Part shown: positions 17,135 to 26,038 of the stretch, piece by piece | Numbering within the stretch: the first letter of the stretch is position 1 | How the letters are laid out: each line of letters starts with the position of its first letter | Notes under the pieces: generated by a model | What the model saw: the letters and a program-made list of their open reading frames with translations, nothing else | Database searches by the model: none | What the model was told of the DNA's origin: nothing | NCBI RefSeq assembly: GCF_019654975.1 | Contig: NZ_BPEW01000010.1 | Coordinates: forward strand, 1-64,000 | Length of the DNA stretch: 64,000 nt | Origin: Shewanella sp. c952 | GTDB lineage: Bacteria; Pseudomonadota; Gammaproteobacteria; Enterobacterales; Shewanellaceae | Reading direction: 5' to 3' | Translations under genes and position numbers: made by a program

Positions 17135-18220
17135 TTATGAAGAGGGCTGAGCTGGCTTTAAACATAAATGCACAGTGACTTCGTCACGGTCATGATAAAG
17201 ATGCTTCGCCGCCATACTAAAGTCTTTAATGCCATTCTCTTTTAAGATATCAGCCATAGTATCGAGTATGATAGTCACTTCTTTATAACGTGTCTTCATT
17301 GGCAACTTTAAGTTGAATATCGCTTCCTTAAACCAACCATTAATCGCCCAAGCTTCAACAAGCTCAGCCACTCGAGCTGGTTTTTCAATCATGTCACAAA
17401 CCAACCAAGTAATATTCTTTCTTGGTGGTTCAAAACGGAAACCGTCAGCTTGGTAATGTTTAACCTGACCCGTTTCCATTAACTTTTCATCCATTGCGCC
17501 ATTATCAACTGCAGCGACGAACATACCACGCCTTACAAGCTGATAAGTCCAGCCGCCTGGACAAGCACCGAGATCAACCGCTCTCATACCACTGCTAAGA
17601 CGGGTCTCTTGCTCATCTTTAGGAATAAAGTGAATAAAAGCTTCATCTAATTTTAAAGTAGAACGACTTGGTGCATCAGCTGCGACTCTAAGACGTGGGA
17701 TCCCCATAAAGTAAGGAGAACTGTTATTGCTTAATGAGAAGCCAACATAAGCTTGGCCTGGTGCAACAAAACAGACGTGAATAATCGGGCGTTTAGGATT
17801 TTCTTTCTCTAACAAGTTCCCCGACTTTCTTAACGCCTGCCTTAGCGGCACTGTAAACTTACGGCAGAAGTTAGACAGCTCTTTTGCTTCATTGGTATCA
17901 GGTGTTTCAACCCGTAACTCACCCGCCTTATGTATATCAGCCAAAGCTTCGACAATCGGTGTGATACGATCTTGTTCAGGTAATCCCTTTAAGAGCGCTT
18001 TAGCGGCAAACATCTGTCTAGCAAAAATCAACGAATCGAGACTGATATTCTTTGCTAATATCTCAGCGTCACCCGCTTGGAAACACTGAAATATCACGTA
18101 AGCATCATTGGTGTTTGTTTTAACAAAACCACCAATATCGAGCTCAGCGGCACGCACTTGGATCTCTGCCGCGCAATCTTTCTCATAACCAGCACGGCAA
18201 AATAAAAATAGGTTTATCAT
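17135..18220 (-). CDS. rlmM: 23S rRNA (cytidine-2498 2'-O) methyltransferase RlmM
   Basis: 361 residues from the ATG at 18220. An N-terminal THUMP-like region precedes the Rossmann fold, where [20 protein letters not shown] is SAM motif I and [16 protein letters not shown] holds the second part of the catalytic [15 protein letters not shown] near the C-terminus supplies the catalytic lysine. The frame is open to 18241, but [20 protein letters not shown] matches family starts, and AGGAA lies 6 bases before this ATG. E. coli RlmM is 366 residues. It methylates C2498 of 23S rRNA before 50S assembly. Confidence 0.95.
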   Translation of the reverse strand: MINLFLFCRAGYEKDCAAEIQVRAAELDIGGFVKTNTNDAYVIFQCFQAGDAEILAKNISLDSLIFARQMFAAKALLKGLPEQDRITPIVEALADIHKAGELRVETPDTNEAKELSNFCRKFTVPLRQALRKSGNLLEKENPKRPIIHVCFVAPGQAYVGFSLSNNSSPYFMGIPRLRVAADAPSRSTLKLDEAFIHFIPKDEQETRLSSGMRAVDLGACPGGWTYQLVRRGMFVAAVDNGAMDEKLMETGQVKHYQADGFRFEPPRKNITWLVCDMIEKPARVAELVEAWAINGWFKEAIFNLKLPMKTRYKEVTIILDTMADILKENGIKDFSMAAKHLYHDRDEVTVHLCLKPAQPSS

Positions 18221-18244
18221 TGAATTTCCTGAAGATAACAAATA

Positions 18245-18280
18245 AAAATAGCGGCCAACAAAACTGCTGCCCGCTATTTT
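18245..18280 (-). terminator. Terminator after the DUF423 gene
   Basis: On the minus strand AAAATAGCGG pairs with CCGCTATTTT across a 16-base loop, followed by T-rich sequence, between the DUF423 gene and rlmM. Confidence 0.75.
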
Positions 18281-18327
18281 ACACTTTTACTGCCCAGTAG
18301 GGTACTGCCAGTATATTGTAGTACTGC

Positions 18328-18714
18328 TTAATCGAGCTCTTTAACTCGGTTTCTCCATACTGCGACAGCAATAAACAACCAGCCGAGAAGAAAACAAACA
18401 CCACCCAGCGGTGTGATCGGGCCAGTCCACTTGGTACCAAGTAAGGCATATAGGTAAAGCGAACCTGAAAACAGCACAATACCCAACATAAAGAGATAAC
18501 CGGCCCAATCCAATAGGCGTGACTTAAGCCAATGGCCAGCAAACGCTACCGCTATTAATGCAAAGGTATGATAAAACTGATACTCAACCCCAAGATTGAA
18601 GATCGCTATCATCTCGGCTGAAGCAACATTCTTTAGTCCGTGTGCACCAAATGCCCCAAGGGCTACAGCCATAAAACCACTTAACGCTGCCAACAATAAA
18701 AAACCACTACGCAT
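18328..18714 (-). CDS. DUF423 family inner-membrane protein
   Basis: 128 residues with four membrane segments. LSGFMAVALGAFGAHGLKN, GVEYQFYHTFALIAVAF and GIVLFSGSLYLYAL are DUF423 (YgdD/YwdK) signatures, and ITPLGGVCFLLGWLFIAVA is the last helix. The family's function is unknown. The gene lies directly upstream of rlmM on the same strand. In many Gammaproteobacteria ygdD and rlmM are neighbours, so the context is conserved, although a terminator-like hairpin separates them here. Confidence 0.92.
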   Translation of the reverse strand: MRSGFLLLAALSGFMAVALGAFGAHGLKNVASAEMIAIFNLGVEYQFYHTFALIAVAFAGHWLKSRLLDWAGYLFMLGIVLFSGSLYLYALLGTKWTGPITPLGGVCFLLGWLFIAVAVWRNRVKELD

Positions 18715-18796
18715 TTAGCCTCCTGAACCTCATCAACTTTATGCTGTGAGTTAGATTAAGTTTACGCTAGCTCAACACTACGGCGTCAAAACATTA

Positions 18797-19525
18797 TCAA
18801 GCTATGAACGCCTGGATCTGTGAAATAGCTTGCGCTAGATTAGCCTCAAACGTGGTACCTGACGACTTTCTTGGTTTAAAACTATGATCGCCATCGGTTA
18901 ACCAGTGCAATTGCACTTTATCCATTACCGGCCAAGTTTCAACTAAACCTTTATGGCCAAACTTATCACGCTCGCCTTGAATGACCATAAGAGGTGCTTT
19001 GCACTTCTCGATAGGCTCAAGCCGAGGTTCACCGCCTTTTAAAGGAATAAATGGGTAACCTAAACAAACAACGCCATCAAGCATCAGACTTTCAGCCAAA
19101 ATGGCAGACATACGCCCTCCCATCGACTTACCGACAAGGAATACTTTTTGTGGCTTAAAATGGTGCTTTAATATACTCAGTTGCAAGGCATAATCAGCAA
19201 TCAATTTTGGCGCGCGATCAGGCGGACGTCGTTTACCATCGATAGCATTGGCGCGCATATAGGGAAAATTGAAGCGCACAATTTGCACATTGGCTTGAGC
19301 AAGGCCGCTAGCCAATAACGCCATAAACTCATGCTGCATATTTGCACCCGCGCCATGAGCCAGAATAATTAGCGTATCGCAGCTTGGCTCATCATTAGCA
19401 GCCAAAGGCGTTAAAAGGTATTCGCTAGCATCATAGACCAGCTCGTCGGTACTGAGCTGTTCCGCGGCAGTTGAAATCGTACCTTCTAAGTAAGCTTGCT
19501 TTAATCTATCCGGTAAGGAGCTCAC
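18797..19525 (-). CDS. Alpha/beta hydrolase (KANL3/Tex30-like)
   Basis: About 242 residues. LIILAHGAGANMQHEFM is the oxyanion region, VFLVGKSMGGRMSAILAE the nucleophile elbow with the catalytic serine, and LMVIQGERDKFG the acid strand. TDGDHSFKPRKSSG holds the catalytic histidine. The substrate is unknown. The frame extends to a TTG at 19543, but GTG at 19525 has AGGAG 7 bases upstream, so I chose it. It overlaps the 3' end of the LysR gene by 20 bases, indicating translational coupling. The regulator and hydrolase are probably one transcript. Confidence 0.85.
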   Translation of the reverse strand: MSSLPDRLKQAYLEGTISTAAEQLSTDELVYDASEYLLTPLAANDEPSCDTLIILAHGAGANMQHEFMALLASGLAQANVQIVRFNFPYMRANAIDGKRRPPDRAPKLIADYALQLSILKHHFKPQKVFLVGKSMGGRMSAILAESLMLDGVVCLGYPFIPLKGGEPRLEPIEKCKAPLMVIQGERDKFGHKGLVETWPVMDKVQLHWLTDGDHSFKPRKSSGTTFEANLAQAISQIQAFIA

Positions 19526-20417
19526 TGCGCGTCTCCTCTTCAAACATGTCTAGCATCCATTCTCTAAAAGCCGCAACCTTACCAATATCAGAATGGTTCT
19601 GCTGACAAACTAAATAATATGCATTTTTACTGACTAGAACTTCAGGGAACGGGCATACCAAACGACCGGCTTTAATATCCGGTCTTGCCAGAACGCTGTA
19701 GCCTAGCGCCACACCTTGCCCGTGGGCAGCGGCTTGTAACACTAGTGAAGAATGACTAAATATGGGACCTTGGTTCACATTAATATCCGTAATCCCACAT
19801 TGTCTAAACCAAGCTTGCCAATCTTGACGACTAGAATCATGTAACAGCGTGTGATTTCTAAGATCACTTGGTTTCTCTAATGGCTTAGGACCACTTAATA
19901 ACATAGGCGAACAAACTGGAATAAGCACTTCATTACGCAGTTTATCGGCTCGCATTCCACTCCAGTTTCCGAGGCCATAATAGATGGCAACATCGACGTC
20001 ATCGGTCAACGAACCATCCTCATCATCGACGGCTTTAATTCGTACATCAATGTCTGGATTTTTTTCACTAAATTTGGCAAGTCGAGGCACTAACCACTGA
20101 ATGGCAAAACTAGGAGAAGTCGCTACAGTCAAGGAACCAATAGCACTTCTTGCGAGTAATCTATCGGTCGCATCAGCGAGTTGTGTAAAGATATCTTTGA
20201 TATCAAGAAAGTAACTTTGTCCCTCTTCTGTTAATAAAAGAGAACGATTTTTACGCCTAAATAACTTTAGCCCTAAATATTCTTCAAGCGCCTTAATTTG
20301 ATGACTCACTGCCGCTTGAGTCACAAACAGTTCCTCCGCTGCCCGCGTAAAGCTCAAATGCCTTGCTGCAGCCTCAAATGCCTTCACTGCATTGAGGGGG
20401 GGTAGTCGTCTGGCCAT
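19506..20417 (-). CDS. LysR-type transcriptional regulator, GcvA-like
   Basis: About 303 residues from MARRLPPLNAVKAFEAAARH. The winged helix-turn-helix is at residues 5-65: LSFTRAAEELFVTQAAVSHQ then IKALEEYLGLKLFRR. The effector domain reads VATSPSFAIQWLVPRLAKF and later FSHSSLVLQAAAHGQGVALG. The ARRLPPLNAVKAFEAAARH opening and the effector domain resemble GcvA, the glycine-cleavage activator. No gcv genes lie nearby, so the true target is uncertain; autoregulation and control of the overlapping hydrolase gene are possible. The upstream ATG at 20426 would add three residues. Confidence 0.9.
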   Translation of the reverse strand: MARRLPPLNAVKAFEAAARHLSFTRAAEELFVTQAAVSHQIKALEEYLGLKLFRRKNRSLLLTEEGQSYFLDIKDIFTQLADATDRLLARSAIGSLTVATSPSFAIQWLVPRLAKFSEKNPDIDVRIKAVDDEDGSLTDDVDVAIYYGLGNWSGMRADKLRNEVLIPVCSPMLLSGPKPLEKPSDLRNHTLLHDSSRQDWQAWFRQCGITDINVNQGPIFSHSSLVLQAAAHGQGVALGYSVLARPDIKAGRLVCPFPEVLVSKNAYYLVCQQNHSDIGKVAAFREWMLDMFEEETRSELLTG

Positions 20418-20599
20418 AGTGATCAAGATCCCGTTTTTTGATTAGTTTTTCTAATGATCATTGTTACATTTTATCGTTTGTAAAGGCCAGTGTTTTTGGT
20501 TAAATTTTGCGCCAACGAAATGATACTAGTTGGACAGCCTCTACGACGTAATTGGGGAGTGTCTAACAACCCCAAATTTAAGCCTGGAGGCTATTGAAC

Positions 20600-20830
20600 A
20601 TGTTAAACCTTAAAACTGTATTTGTTATCGCACTTCTATCAGCTTCTACTACAGTAAGCGCTGATGAAATTACTGTTGATACCACTGACCTTGAAGCGAC
20701 ATTAACTGCTAACTTAGCAGAAAGCATGGATTTAATGCAGGTGCAATTAACTGAAGAGTTAAACACTATGCTCGTTGCTGATGAGCTGCAAGAAGAGACA
20801 GCGACTAAAACAGTTCAGCTAGCTGACTAA
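20600..20830 (+). CDS. Small exported acidic protein of unknown function
   Basis: About 76 residues. TVFVIALLSASTTVSADE is a signal peptide with a likely cut after SA. The mature 55 residues are acidic and threonine/leucine-rich, with no cysteine. GGAGG at 20585-20590 lies 10 bases before ATG 20600; a TTG at 20594 is nearer, but ATG is preferred. Not recognised. The gene is divergent from the LysR gene and could be its target. Confidence 0.6.
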   Translation: MLNLKTVFVIALLSASTTVSADEITVDTTDLEATLTANLAESMDLMQVQLTEELNTMLVADELQEETATKTVQLAD

Positions 20831-20935
20831 TCACTTAACAACGATTAATACAGTAGAGACACTCTCAGGCACTTTAATCCGCTGATTAAACTCATGCCAT
20901 AGATGGGAATCCATCTCAGTCTCGTTATTAATATA

Positions 20936-20967
20936 TAAAAAAGCCACCTATGAAGGGTGGTTTTTTT
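20936..20967 (+). terminator. Rho-independent terminator after the small exported protein gene
   Basis: AAAAAGCCACC, short loop, GGTGG and then seven T. It lies about 105 bases after the stop codon. Confidence 0.8.
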
Positions 20968-21001
20968 GTGCCTACTGAAAACTTTTCAGTTTTAAAATCA
21001 C

Positions 21002-21029
21002 AAAAAAAGCGACCATAAGGTCGCTTTTT
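21002..21029 (-). terminator. Rho-independent terminator after thiI
   Basis: AAAAAGCGACC pairs with GGTCGCTTTTT across an ATAA loop; the A run gives a T tract on the minus transcript. Confidence 0.92.
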
Positions 21030-21055
21030 CATCAAAGCATTATAGTCGCTACTCT

Positions 21056-22510
21056 TTAAGGACGGTAAACCTTAACATTACTGTAACCCTGCTCCTGCAG
21101 ATAAAGCGCCTGTAGCTTACTCATCACACCACGGTCGCAATACAATAAGTAAGTCTTATCTTTGTCTAAATCTGCAAATTGAGTCGCTAGCTTATAGAAT
21201 GGAATCGTCTTGGTTTCAATCCCTTCGATTGCTAGCGGATCTTTTTCTTCCTCTTCTGGCGCGCGTACATCAATAATCACTTCATCAGCACTGATTGCAG
21301 CTACAGTCTCAGCTTCAGTAATTTTGGTGTCCATCTGAGTTGCAATCTCTTTGATGTCAATAATGACAGCATCTTGAATCACTCTATCAATGAGATCTTC
21401 AGAGAACTTAGCTTCTTCTGCTTCTACTTTTGATAGTACCGCTTTTACGGTTGGTTTCTGTGAAATCACGCCGCAGTATTCAGGGATAGACTTAGCAAAA
21501 TCTTCCGTGCCAATTTTGCGACTTATGTCGATAATATCCTGCTTATCCATCGCAATTAGCGGACGTAGTATAAGTTGCTCAGTACAGCGATCGATAACAT
21601 TGAGGTTAGTCAAGGTTTGGCTAGAGACCTGCCCCATCGCTTCACCAGTGACTAGAGCTTGGATGCCCATTTTGTCAGCAACGCGTGCAGCAGCTCGCAT
21701 CATCATACGTTTAAGTACCACGCCCATCTGACCATTGTCGACTCGTTCTAGAATCTCTTGTACAACAGGATCAAATGGCACAGAGATAAACTTAACTTTG
21801 TGTGATTCACCGTATTTCTGCCACAAATGGTAGGCTACCTGCTTAACACCAATTTCGTGTTGATCACCGCCTAAATTAAAGAAGCAGTAATGAGTACGCG
21901 AGCCACGCTTGATAAACTGATAGCTAGAGACACCTGAATCGAAACCGCCCGATATTAGCGACAACACATCTTCTTGGGTCGCCATTGGGAAACCACCAAG
22001 ACCTTGAATACGTCTATCAACCAAGTAAAGCTGTTCGTTATCAATCTCTAGGTTTACCGTCATGTCGGGGTTTTTCAGGCGTACGCCCGCCGCTTCAGTA
22101 AACTGATTTAAGCCACCACCAACATAACGTTCAACTTCAATCGAGTTAAAGTCATGCTTACCTGCACGCTTAACGCGTACACAAAATGTTTTTCCTGCTA
22201 GCTTATCTTTATAGACGGCTAACGTTTGCTGATAGATGTCATCAACAGACTCAAAAGTGCTGACGTTCACTTGTAGCACATGGGCAATACCGGGGATGCA
22301 ACCTAAACGCTCAGCAAATGCCTCAACCAAATCAGGTCTATCATCAGGCACCATCACCATGATCTTGTCCCACTGACGTTGTACTTTTGCAGACTCATCT
22401 ACTTTTTTAAGTACATTACGAATGTTGGTTTCAAGCATTTTGGTAAAGCGCATTCTTACCGGCTTGCTTTTCATCATGATTTCAGGGAACAGTTTTACGA
22501 TAAATTTCAT
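21056..22510 (-). CDS. thiI: tRNA 4-thiouridine synthase ThiI with rhodanese domain
   Basis: 484 residues. The N-terminal ferredoxin-like and THUMP region binds tRNA (to about residue 165). [18 protein letters not shown] is the PP-loop that adenylates U8. [14 protein letters not shown] holds the conserved Cys344-equivalent, and the C-terminal rhodanese domain ends [14 protein letters not shown] with the persulfide cysteine. It makes 4-thiouridine at tRNA position 8 and, with the rhodanese domain, supplies sulfur for the thiamine thiazole. The length equals E. coli ThiI (482). It is divergent from no gene; pomB lies upstream on the same strand. Confidence 0.97.
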   Translation of the reverse strand: MKFIVKLFPEIMMKSKPVRMRFTKMLETNIRNVLKKVDESAKVQRQWDKIMVMVPDDRPDLVEAFAERLGCIPGIAHVLQVNVSTFESVDDIYQQTLAVYKDKLAGKTFCVRVKRAGKHDFNSIEVERYVGGGLNQFTEAAGVRLKNPDMTVNLEIDNEQLYLVDRRIQGLGGFPMATQEDVLSLISGGFDSGVSSYQFIKRGSRTHYCFFNLGGDQHEIGVKQVAYHLWQKYGESHKVKFISVPFDPVVQEILERVDNGQMGVVLKRMMMRAAARVADKMGIQALVTGEAMGQVSSQTLTNLNVIDRCTEQLILRPLIAMDKQDIIDISRKIGTEDFAKSIPEYCGVISQKPTVKAVLSKVEAEEAKFSEDLIDRVIQDAVIIDIKEIATQMDTKITEAETVAAISADEVIIDVRAPEEEEKDPLAIEGIETKTIPFYKLATQFADLDKDKTYLLYCDRGVMSKLQALYLQEQGYSNVKVYRP

Positions 22511-22707
22511 TGGTCTTCCGCGGGGGCAAATTTAAACAGCAATGGGAGGATTATAACAATATCCAGACACGTTTGCGTATATCTGATCTGTCATTATCAG
22601 CGAATATTCGTCTTTGCAACCACGAAAGTCGCATATAAAGCAGAGGAAAACCTAAATGGAGTGCAGATAGCAACGCTAGCTGCTATCTGCTCGAGAGGCT
22701 AGATTAA

Positions 22708-23676
22708 CTATTTTGAGACTTGGATCTCGTCAGACTCTTTTGCCTTGCCCTGTTCGATGGCAATTTCAACACGGCGATTGCGCGCCCTATTTGCTTGAGA
22801 GTTATTCTCGACCAATGGCGCTGATGAAGCCATCCCCACAACCTTGAGCCGCTGCTGATCAAACCCTTTCACTCTGATCATTTCGTGAGCGACCGCAACA
22901 GCACGCTTGCTCGACAGATCCCAATTTGAACTATAAAGCTCATTCGAGATATTCCAATCATCTGTATGGCCAGACACAGTAACAATACCTGGAACGTCTT
23001 TTAGCAGCTCACCGACTCGTCTAACAATTGGTTTAAAACGTGGCTGTAAAAAGCCGGAACCCGATGCAAAGGCACCTTTTTCACGGATACGAATAATAAT
23101 TTGCTGGCCGAGAGATTCTATTTCAATCGCGCCATCAACAATCTCTTTGTTGAGCTCTTGCGCCATTTTCTTAACTTGCTGATTAATTTGTTCCTGCGCG
23201 GCAGCTTCAGCTTTAGAGGCTTCACTTTTAGACTCAGAAGTTGACTTGGCTAGCGCTTGTGCATCTTCTTGCTCTTGCGCTGTCGATGATGACTCGCCGC
23301 CACGCTGCTCACCACGTTGCTGCTGTACGCCACCAGCACTGTCATCTTCACCCGCCTGAAACTCTAACATCGGCTCAGTCATTTCATTGGTTTGCTGATT
23401 GATAATTTCAATCGGAGTAGACTCAGGACGCCCAGGTCTAAATTCCAATGCAATGACCGATGTTCCTTTAGGAATATCTTTAACTTCTACCTTATTTTGC
23501 ACCCCAAATGCATACTTCATTGAACCAGCAATTTGCTTAAACTTCATCACATCCATTTCTGAGAATGCGAGTAAGAGTACAAAAAAGCACATCAACAAGG
23601 ACATCAAATCGGCAAAAGTAGCCAACCACAAGGGGGCACCTGGTGGTGGACAGTCACATTTGACTTTTTTGGCCAT
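22708..23676 (-). CDS. pomB: Flagellar motor stator protein PomB (MotB family)
   Basis: 322 residues. PLWLATFADLMSLLMCFFVL is the single membrane helix with the ion-carrying aspartate at residue 23. A long Gln/Glu/Ser-rich linker (about 110-170) follows. The OmpA-like peptidoglycan-binding domain reads VSGHTDDWNISNELYSSNWD and ends ANRARNRRVEIAIEQ. The cysteine-rich start (CDCPPPG) and the neighbouring genes match the Na+-type PomB of Vibrio and Shewanella. The stop of pomA lies 4 bases before this start, so the two are co-translated. Confidence 0.93.
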   Translation of the reverse strand: MAKKVKCDCPPPGAPLWLATFADLMSLLMCFFVLLLAFSEMDVMKFKQIAGSMKYAFGVQNKVEVKDIPKGTSVIALEFRPGRPESTPIEIINQQTNEMTEPMLEFQAGEDDSAGGVQQQRGEQRGGESSSTAQEQEDAQALAKSTSESKSEASKAEAAAQEQINQQVKKMAQELNKEIVDGAIEIESLGQQIIIRIREKGAFASGSGFLQPRFKPIVRRVGELLKDVPGIVTVSGHTDDWNISNELYSSNWDLSSKRAVAVAHEMIRVKGFDQQRLKVVGMASSAPLVENNSQANRARNRRVEIAIEQGKAKESDEIQVSK

Positions 23677-23680
23677 GGAG

Positions 23681-24448
23681 CTAAGCCCCGTCCAAGGTAT
23701 CTATTGTGCGAGATTTTTCAGAAAGGTAATTTTTGAGGAAGCCCTCAATAACACGAGGGTTCTGACCATCTTGAATCGCCAATACCGCGTCCATTATCAG
23801 ATTACGGTTAAGCATCTCTTCGTTCATGCGCAGTGACAATTTATCCGCAATCGGTAGCGCAACCATATTTGCCACTACGGCACCATAAAGTGTAGTCAGT
23901 AGAGCAACCGCCATTGCTGGTCCAATCGATTTAGGGTCGTCCATATTTGATAACATGCCAACCAAACCAATCAGCGTACCAATCATACCCATTGCAGGCG
24001 CTACATCACCGATAGATTTAAAAATTCCAACACCGGTTTTATGGCGCTCTTCAGTCAAAGCGATATCTTTTTCCAGCGCGTCACGAACCACATCCCCATC
24101 GTGACCATCAACTAGCATGTCGACCGCTTTTTGCATAAAACTGTTGCTAATTTCAGCCTCTTCCAACGCTAAAAAACCACCTTTTCGAGCGGCGTCAGCC
24201 ATAGTAATTGACTGTTCAATCAAATCTTCAGGCTTATCAATTTTAAAGATAAACGCTTTCGCGGCGATTTTGGCAGAACCGAGAAATTGCTTAAGGTTAT
24301 ATTTCATCATCACGACAAATAGTGAACCAATCATCACAATTAAGATTGAGGGCACATTAATGAAGATGCCGATCCCACCGCCACTTGCCATCGCCATGAT
24401 GACGAAGCCAAAAGCACCAATCAGTCCTATTAGGGTTGCTAAATCCAA
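23681..24448 (-). CDS. pomA: Flagellar motor stator protein PomA (MotA family)
   Basis: 255 residues with four membrane helices. MDLATLIGLIGAFGFVIMAM and SGGGIGIFINVPSILIVMIG are the first two. The cytoplasmic loop carries the charged EERHKTGVGIFKSIGDVAPA motif that contacts FliG. GMIGTLIGLVGMLSNMDDP and LLTTLYGAVVANMVALPIAD are the last helices. With PomB it forms the stator that couples Na+ flow to rotation. Na+ use is inferred from similarity to PomA and from the xseB-ispA-dxs neighbourhood, the same as in Vibrio. Confidence 0.94.
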   Translation of the reverse strand: MDLATLIGLIGAFGFVIMAMASGGGIGIFINVPSILIVMIGSLFVVMMKYNLKQFLGSAKIAAKAFIFKIDKPEDLIEQSITMADAARKGGFLALEEAEISNSFMQKAVDMLVDGHDGDVVRDALEKDIALTEERHKTGVGIFKSIGDVAPAMGMIGTLIGLVGMLSNMDDPKSIGPAMAVALLTTLYGAVVANMVALPIADKLSLRMNEEMLNRNLIMDAVLAIQDGQNPRVIEGFLKNYLSEKSRTIDTLDGA

Positions 24449-24894
24449 AATCGCTCCTCAAATACCAATATAATCACGCAGCTAATGCAATCAAATGCTC
24501 ACAATAATAACTAAAAACGCTAGCGTCGATAAAATCCATAAGCGACAATATTACGCTTGCAACGTGACAGCAAGCATCACGTAAATAAACGGCTAAATAG
24601 CACTCACATTTTCAACATTGCACCTAATATAACGACCAAAGTTAAGATCTCTTGAGTGATATTTCCCGCATTTGTTGCGTTAAATCCGTTAAAATAGATC
24701 CCAAATGTGTATTTCACGTATTCACTCAACAGACTATAACCAAAAGCGGCTGATGAGATTGCGTAAATAAATACCCTACAAGTGGACTTTTTTCACACGA
24801 AAACGTGCTTTTGTGCAAATAGTCAACGGCTTAATTTGACCCTTGTGCCCTGCTGATATACTTTGTGTATCGCTTAATTCTAGGAATGATCATC
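24449..24894. other. Divergent intergenic region between pomA and xseB
   Basis: 446 bases without a convincing gene. It should hold the promoters for pomAB (minus) and xseB-ispA-dxs (plus). I note one dyad, ACGTGA and TCACGT separated by 9 bases (24562-24582), of unknown meaning. Confidence 0.45.
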
Positions 24895-25134
24895 GTGGCA
24901 AAAAAACCAGAAAACCTCTCTTTTGAAGAATCACTTTCCGAACTAGAAAAAATAGTTGCTGACTTAGAGCACGGTGATGTCTCACTCGATGATGCATTAA
25001 AGCAATTTGAGCGTGGAATTAAGCTGGTGCGAAATAGCCAGGGTAAACTCGAAAATGCCCAACAAAAAGTCGCTGTGCTTATGGCTGATGAGGGTGTTGA
25101 CACGCTTAAGCCTTATGACATTGAGGGCGAGTAA
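24895..25134 (+). CDS. xseB: Exodeoxyribonuclease VII small subunit
   Basis: 79 residues. NLSFEESLSELEKIVADLEH, then GDVSLDDALKQFERG and IKLVRNSQGKLENAQQKV, is the whole XseB helical hairpin. Several copies bind XseA to form the nuclease that degrades single-stranded DNA. I chose the GTG at 24895 because AGGA lies 9 bases upstream and the product length matches E. coli (80). ATG 24886 and GTG 24865 are in frame but have no ribosome site. Its TAA is immediately followed by the ispA start. Confidence 0.95.
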   Translation: MAKKPENLSFEESLSELEKIVADLEHGDVSLDDALKQFERGIKLVRNSQGKLENAQQKVAVLMADEGVDTLKPYDIEGE

Positions 25135-26016
25135 TTGTTAGCAGAGTCACTTGTTACCTACCAACAACGTATCAACCAGCAGCTCGCTGCTCGTATTGAT
25201 GTGCTTGACGATATCGACCCTAAGCTAAAAGCTGCGATGAAACATGGCGCACTAATTGGCGGCAAGCGCATTCGACCGTTCTTGGTTTATGCCATCGGCG
25301 ATATGCTAAACGTTAAACTCGAAACCTTAGATTCTTGCGCCGCGGCAATTGAATGTGTTCATGCATATTCACTAATCCATGACGATCTTCCCGCCATGGA
25401 TGACGATGCACTGCGCCGCGGTCAGCCAACCGTGCATATCGCCTTTGATGAAGCCACAGCGATTTTAGCGGGTGATGCCCTGCAAGCTCTGGCATTTGAA
25501 ATCATCAGTGAGCCTATTGAAAACATTGCCCCATCACAAAATTTGGCTATGGTTAAAGCCTTGGCAAATGCCTCTGGTTACAGTGGCATGTGCGGCGGTC
25601 AGGCGATGGACTTAAGTGCCACCGATGCACAGATAGAACTAGCAACCCTTATCCAGCTGCATAAACTCAAAACCGGCGCACTTATCCGCTGTGCAGTCGA
25701 GTTTGCCATTATTGCTGCAAAGATTAACGATGACGAACGGCAAGCTTTACTCGATTTTGCTGATGCCATAGGGCTAGCATTTCAAGTACAAGACGACGTT
25801 TTAGATATTATTGCCAGTACCGAAGAGCTTGGAAAACCTCAAGGTTCTGACACAGATTCAAATAAGAGCACTTATCCGAAGTTGCTTGGTTTAGAAGGTG
25901 CTCAACAAACTGCTGCAAGTTTGATTGAGGACGCACTATCAGCGCTGGCTAAATTACCATACAATAGCCAGTTAATTGCCGAATTCGCCCGTTATATCAT
26001 TGAGCGAAGAGTATAA
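25135..26016 (+). CDS. ispA: Farnesyl diphosphate synthase (geranyltranstransferase)
   Basis: 293 residues. GGKRIRPFLVYAIG binds isopentenyl diphosphate. DDLPAMDDDALRRGQPT is the first aspartate-rich motif, and VQDDVLDIIASTEELGKPQG the second with the downstream KPQGSD. Two residues before the first DDxxD are bulky (Leu-Ile-His), as in farnesyl-length synthases. It condenses IPP with DMAPP and GPP to FPP. The start is a TTG directly after the xseB stop, with GAGG upstream inside xseB, so translation is coupled. dxs follows 22 bases downstream. Confidence 0.96.
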   Translation: MLAESLVTYQQRINQQLAARIDVLDDIDPKLKAAMKHGALIGGKRIRPFLVYAIGDMLNVKLETLDSCAAAIECVHAYSLIHDDLPAMDDDALRRGQPTVHIAFDEATAILAGDALQALAFEIISEPIENIAPSQNLAMVKALANASGYSGMCGGQAMDLSATDAQIELATLIQLHKLKTGALIRCAVEFAIIAAKINDDERQALLDFADAIGLAFQVQDDVLDIIASTEELGKPQGSDTDSNKSTYPKLLGLEGAQQTAASLIEDALSALAKLPYNSQLIAEFARYIIERRV

Positions 26017-26038
26017 ATAAGAGACAAAGAATCTCGAT

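Noticed and set aside
24562..24582. ACGTGA/TCACGT dyad as a CRP site upstream of pomAB or xseB
   Set aside because: The half-sites are 9 bases apart rather than the 6 of CRP, and the outer bases do not fit.
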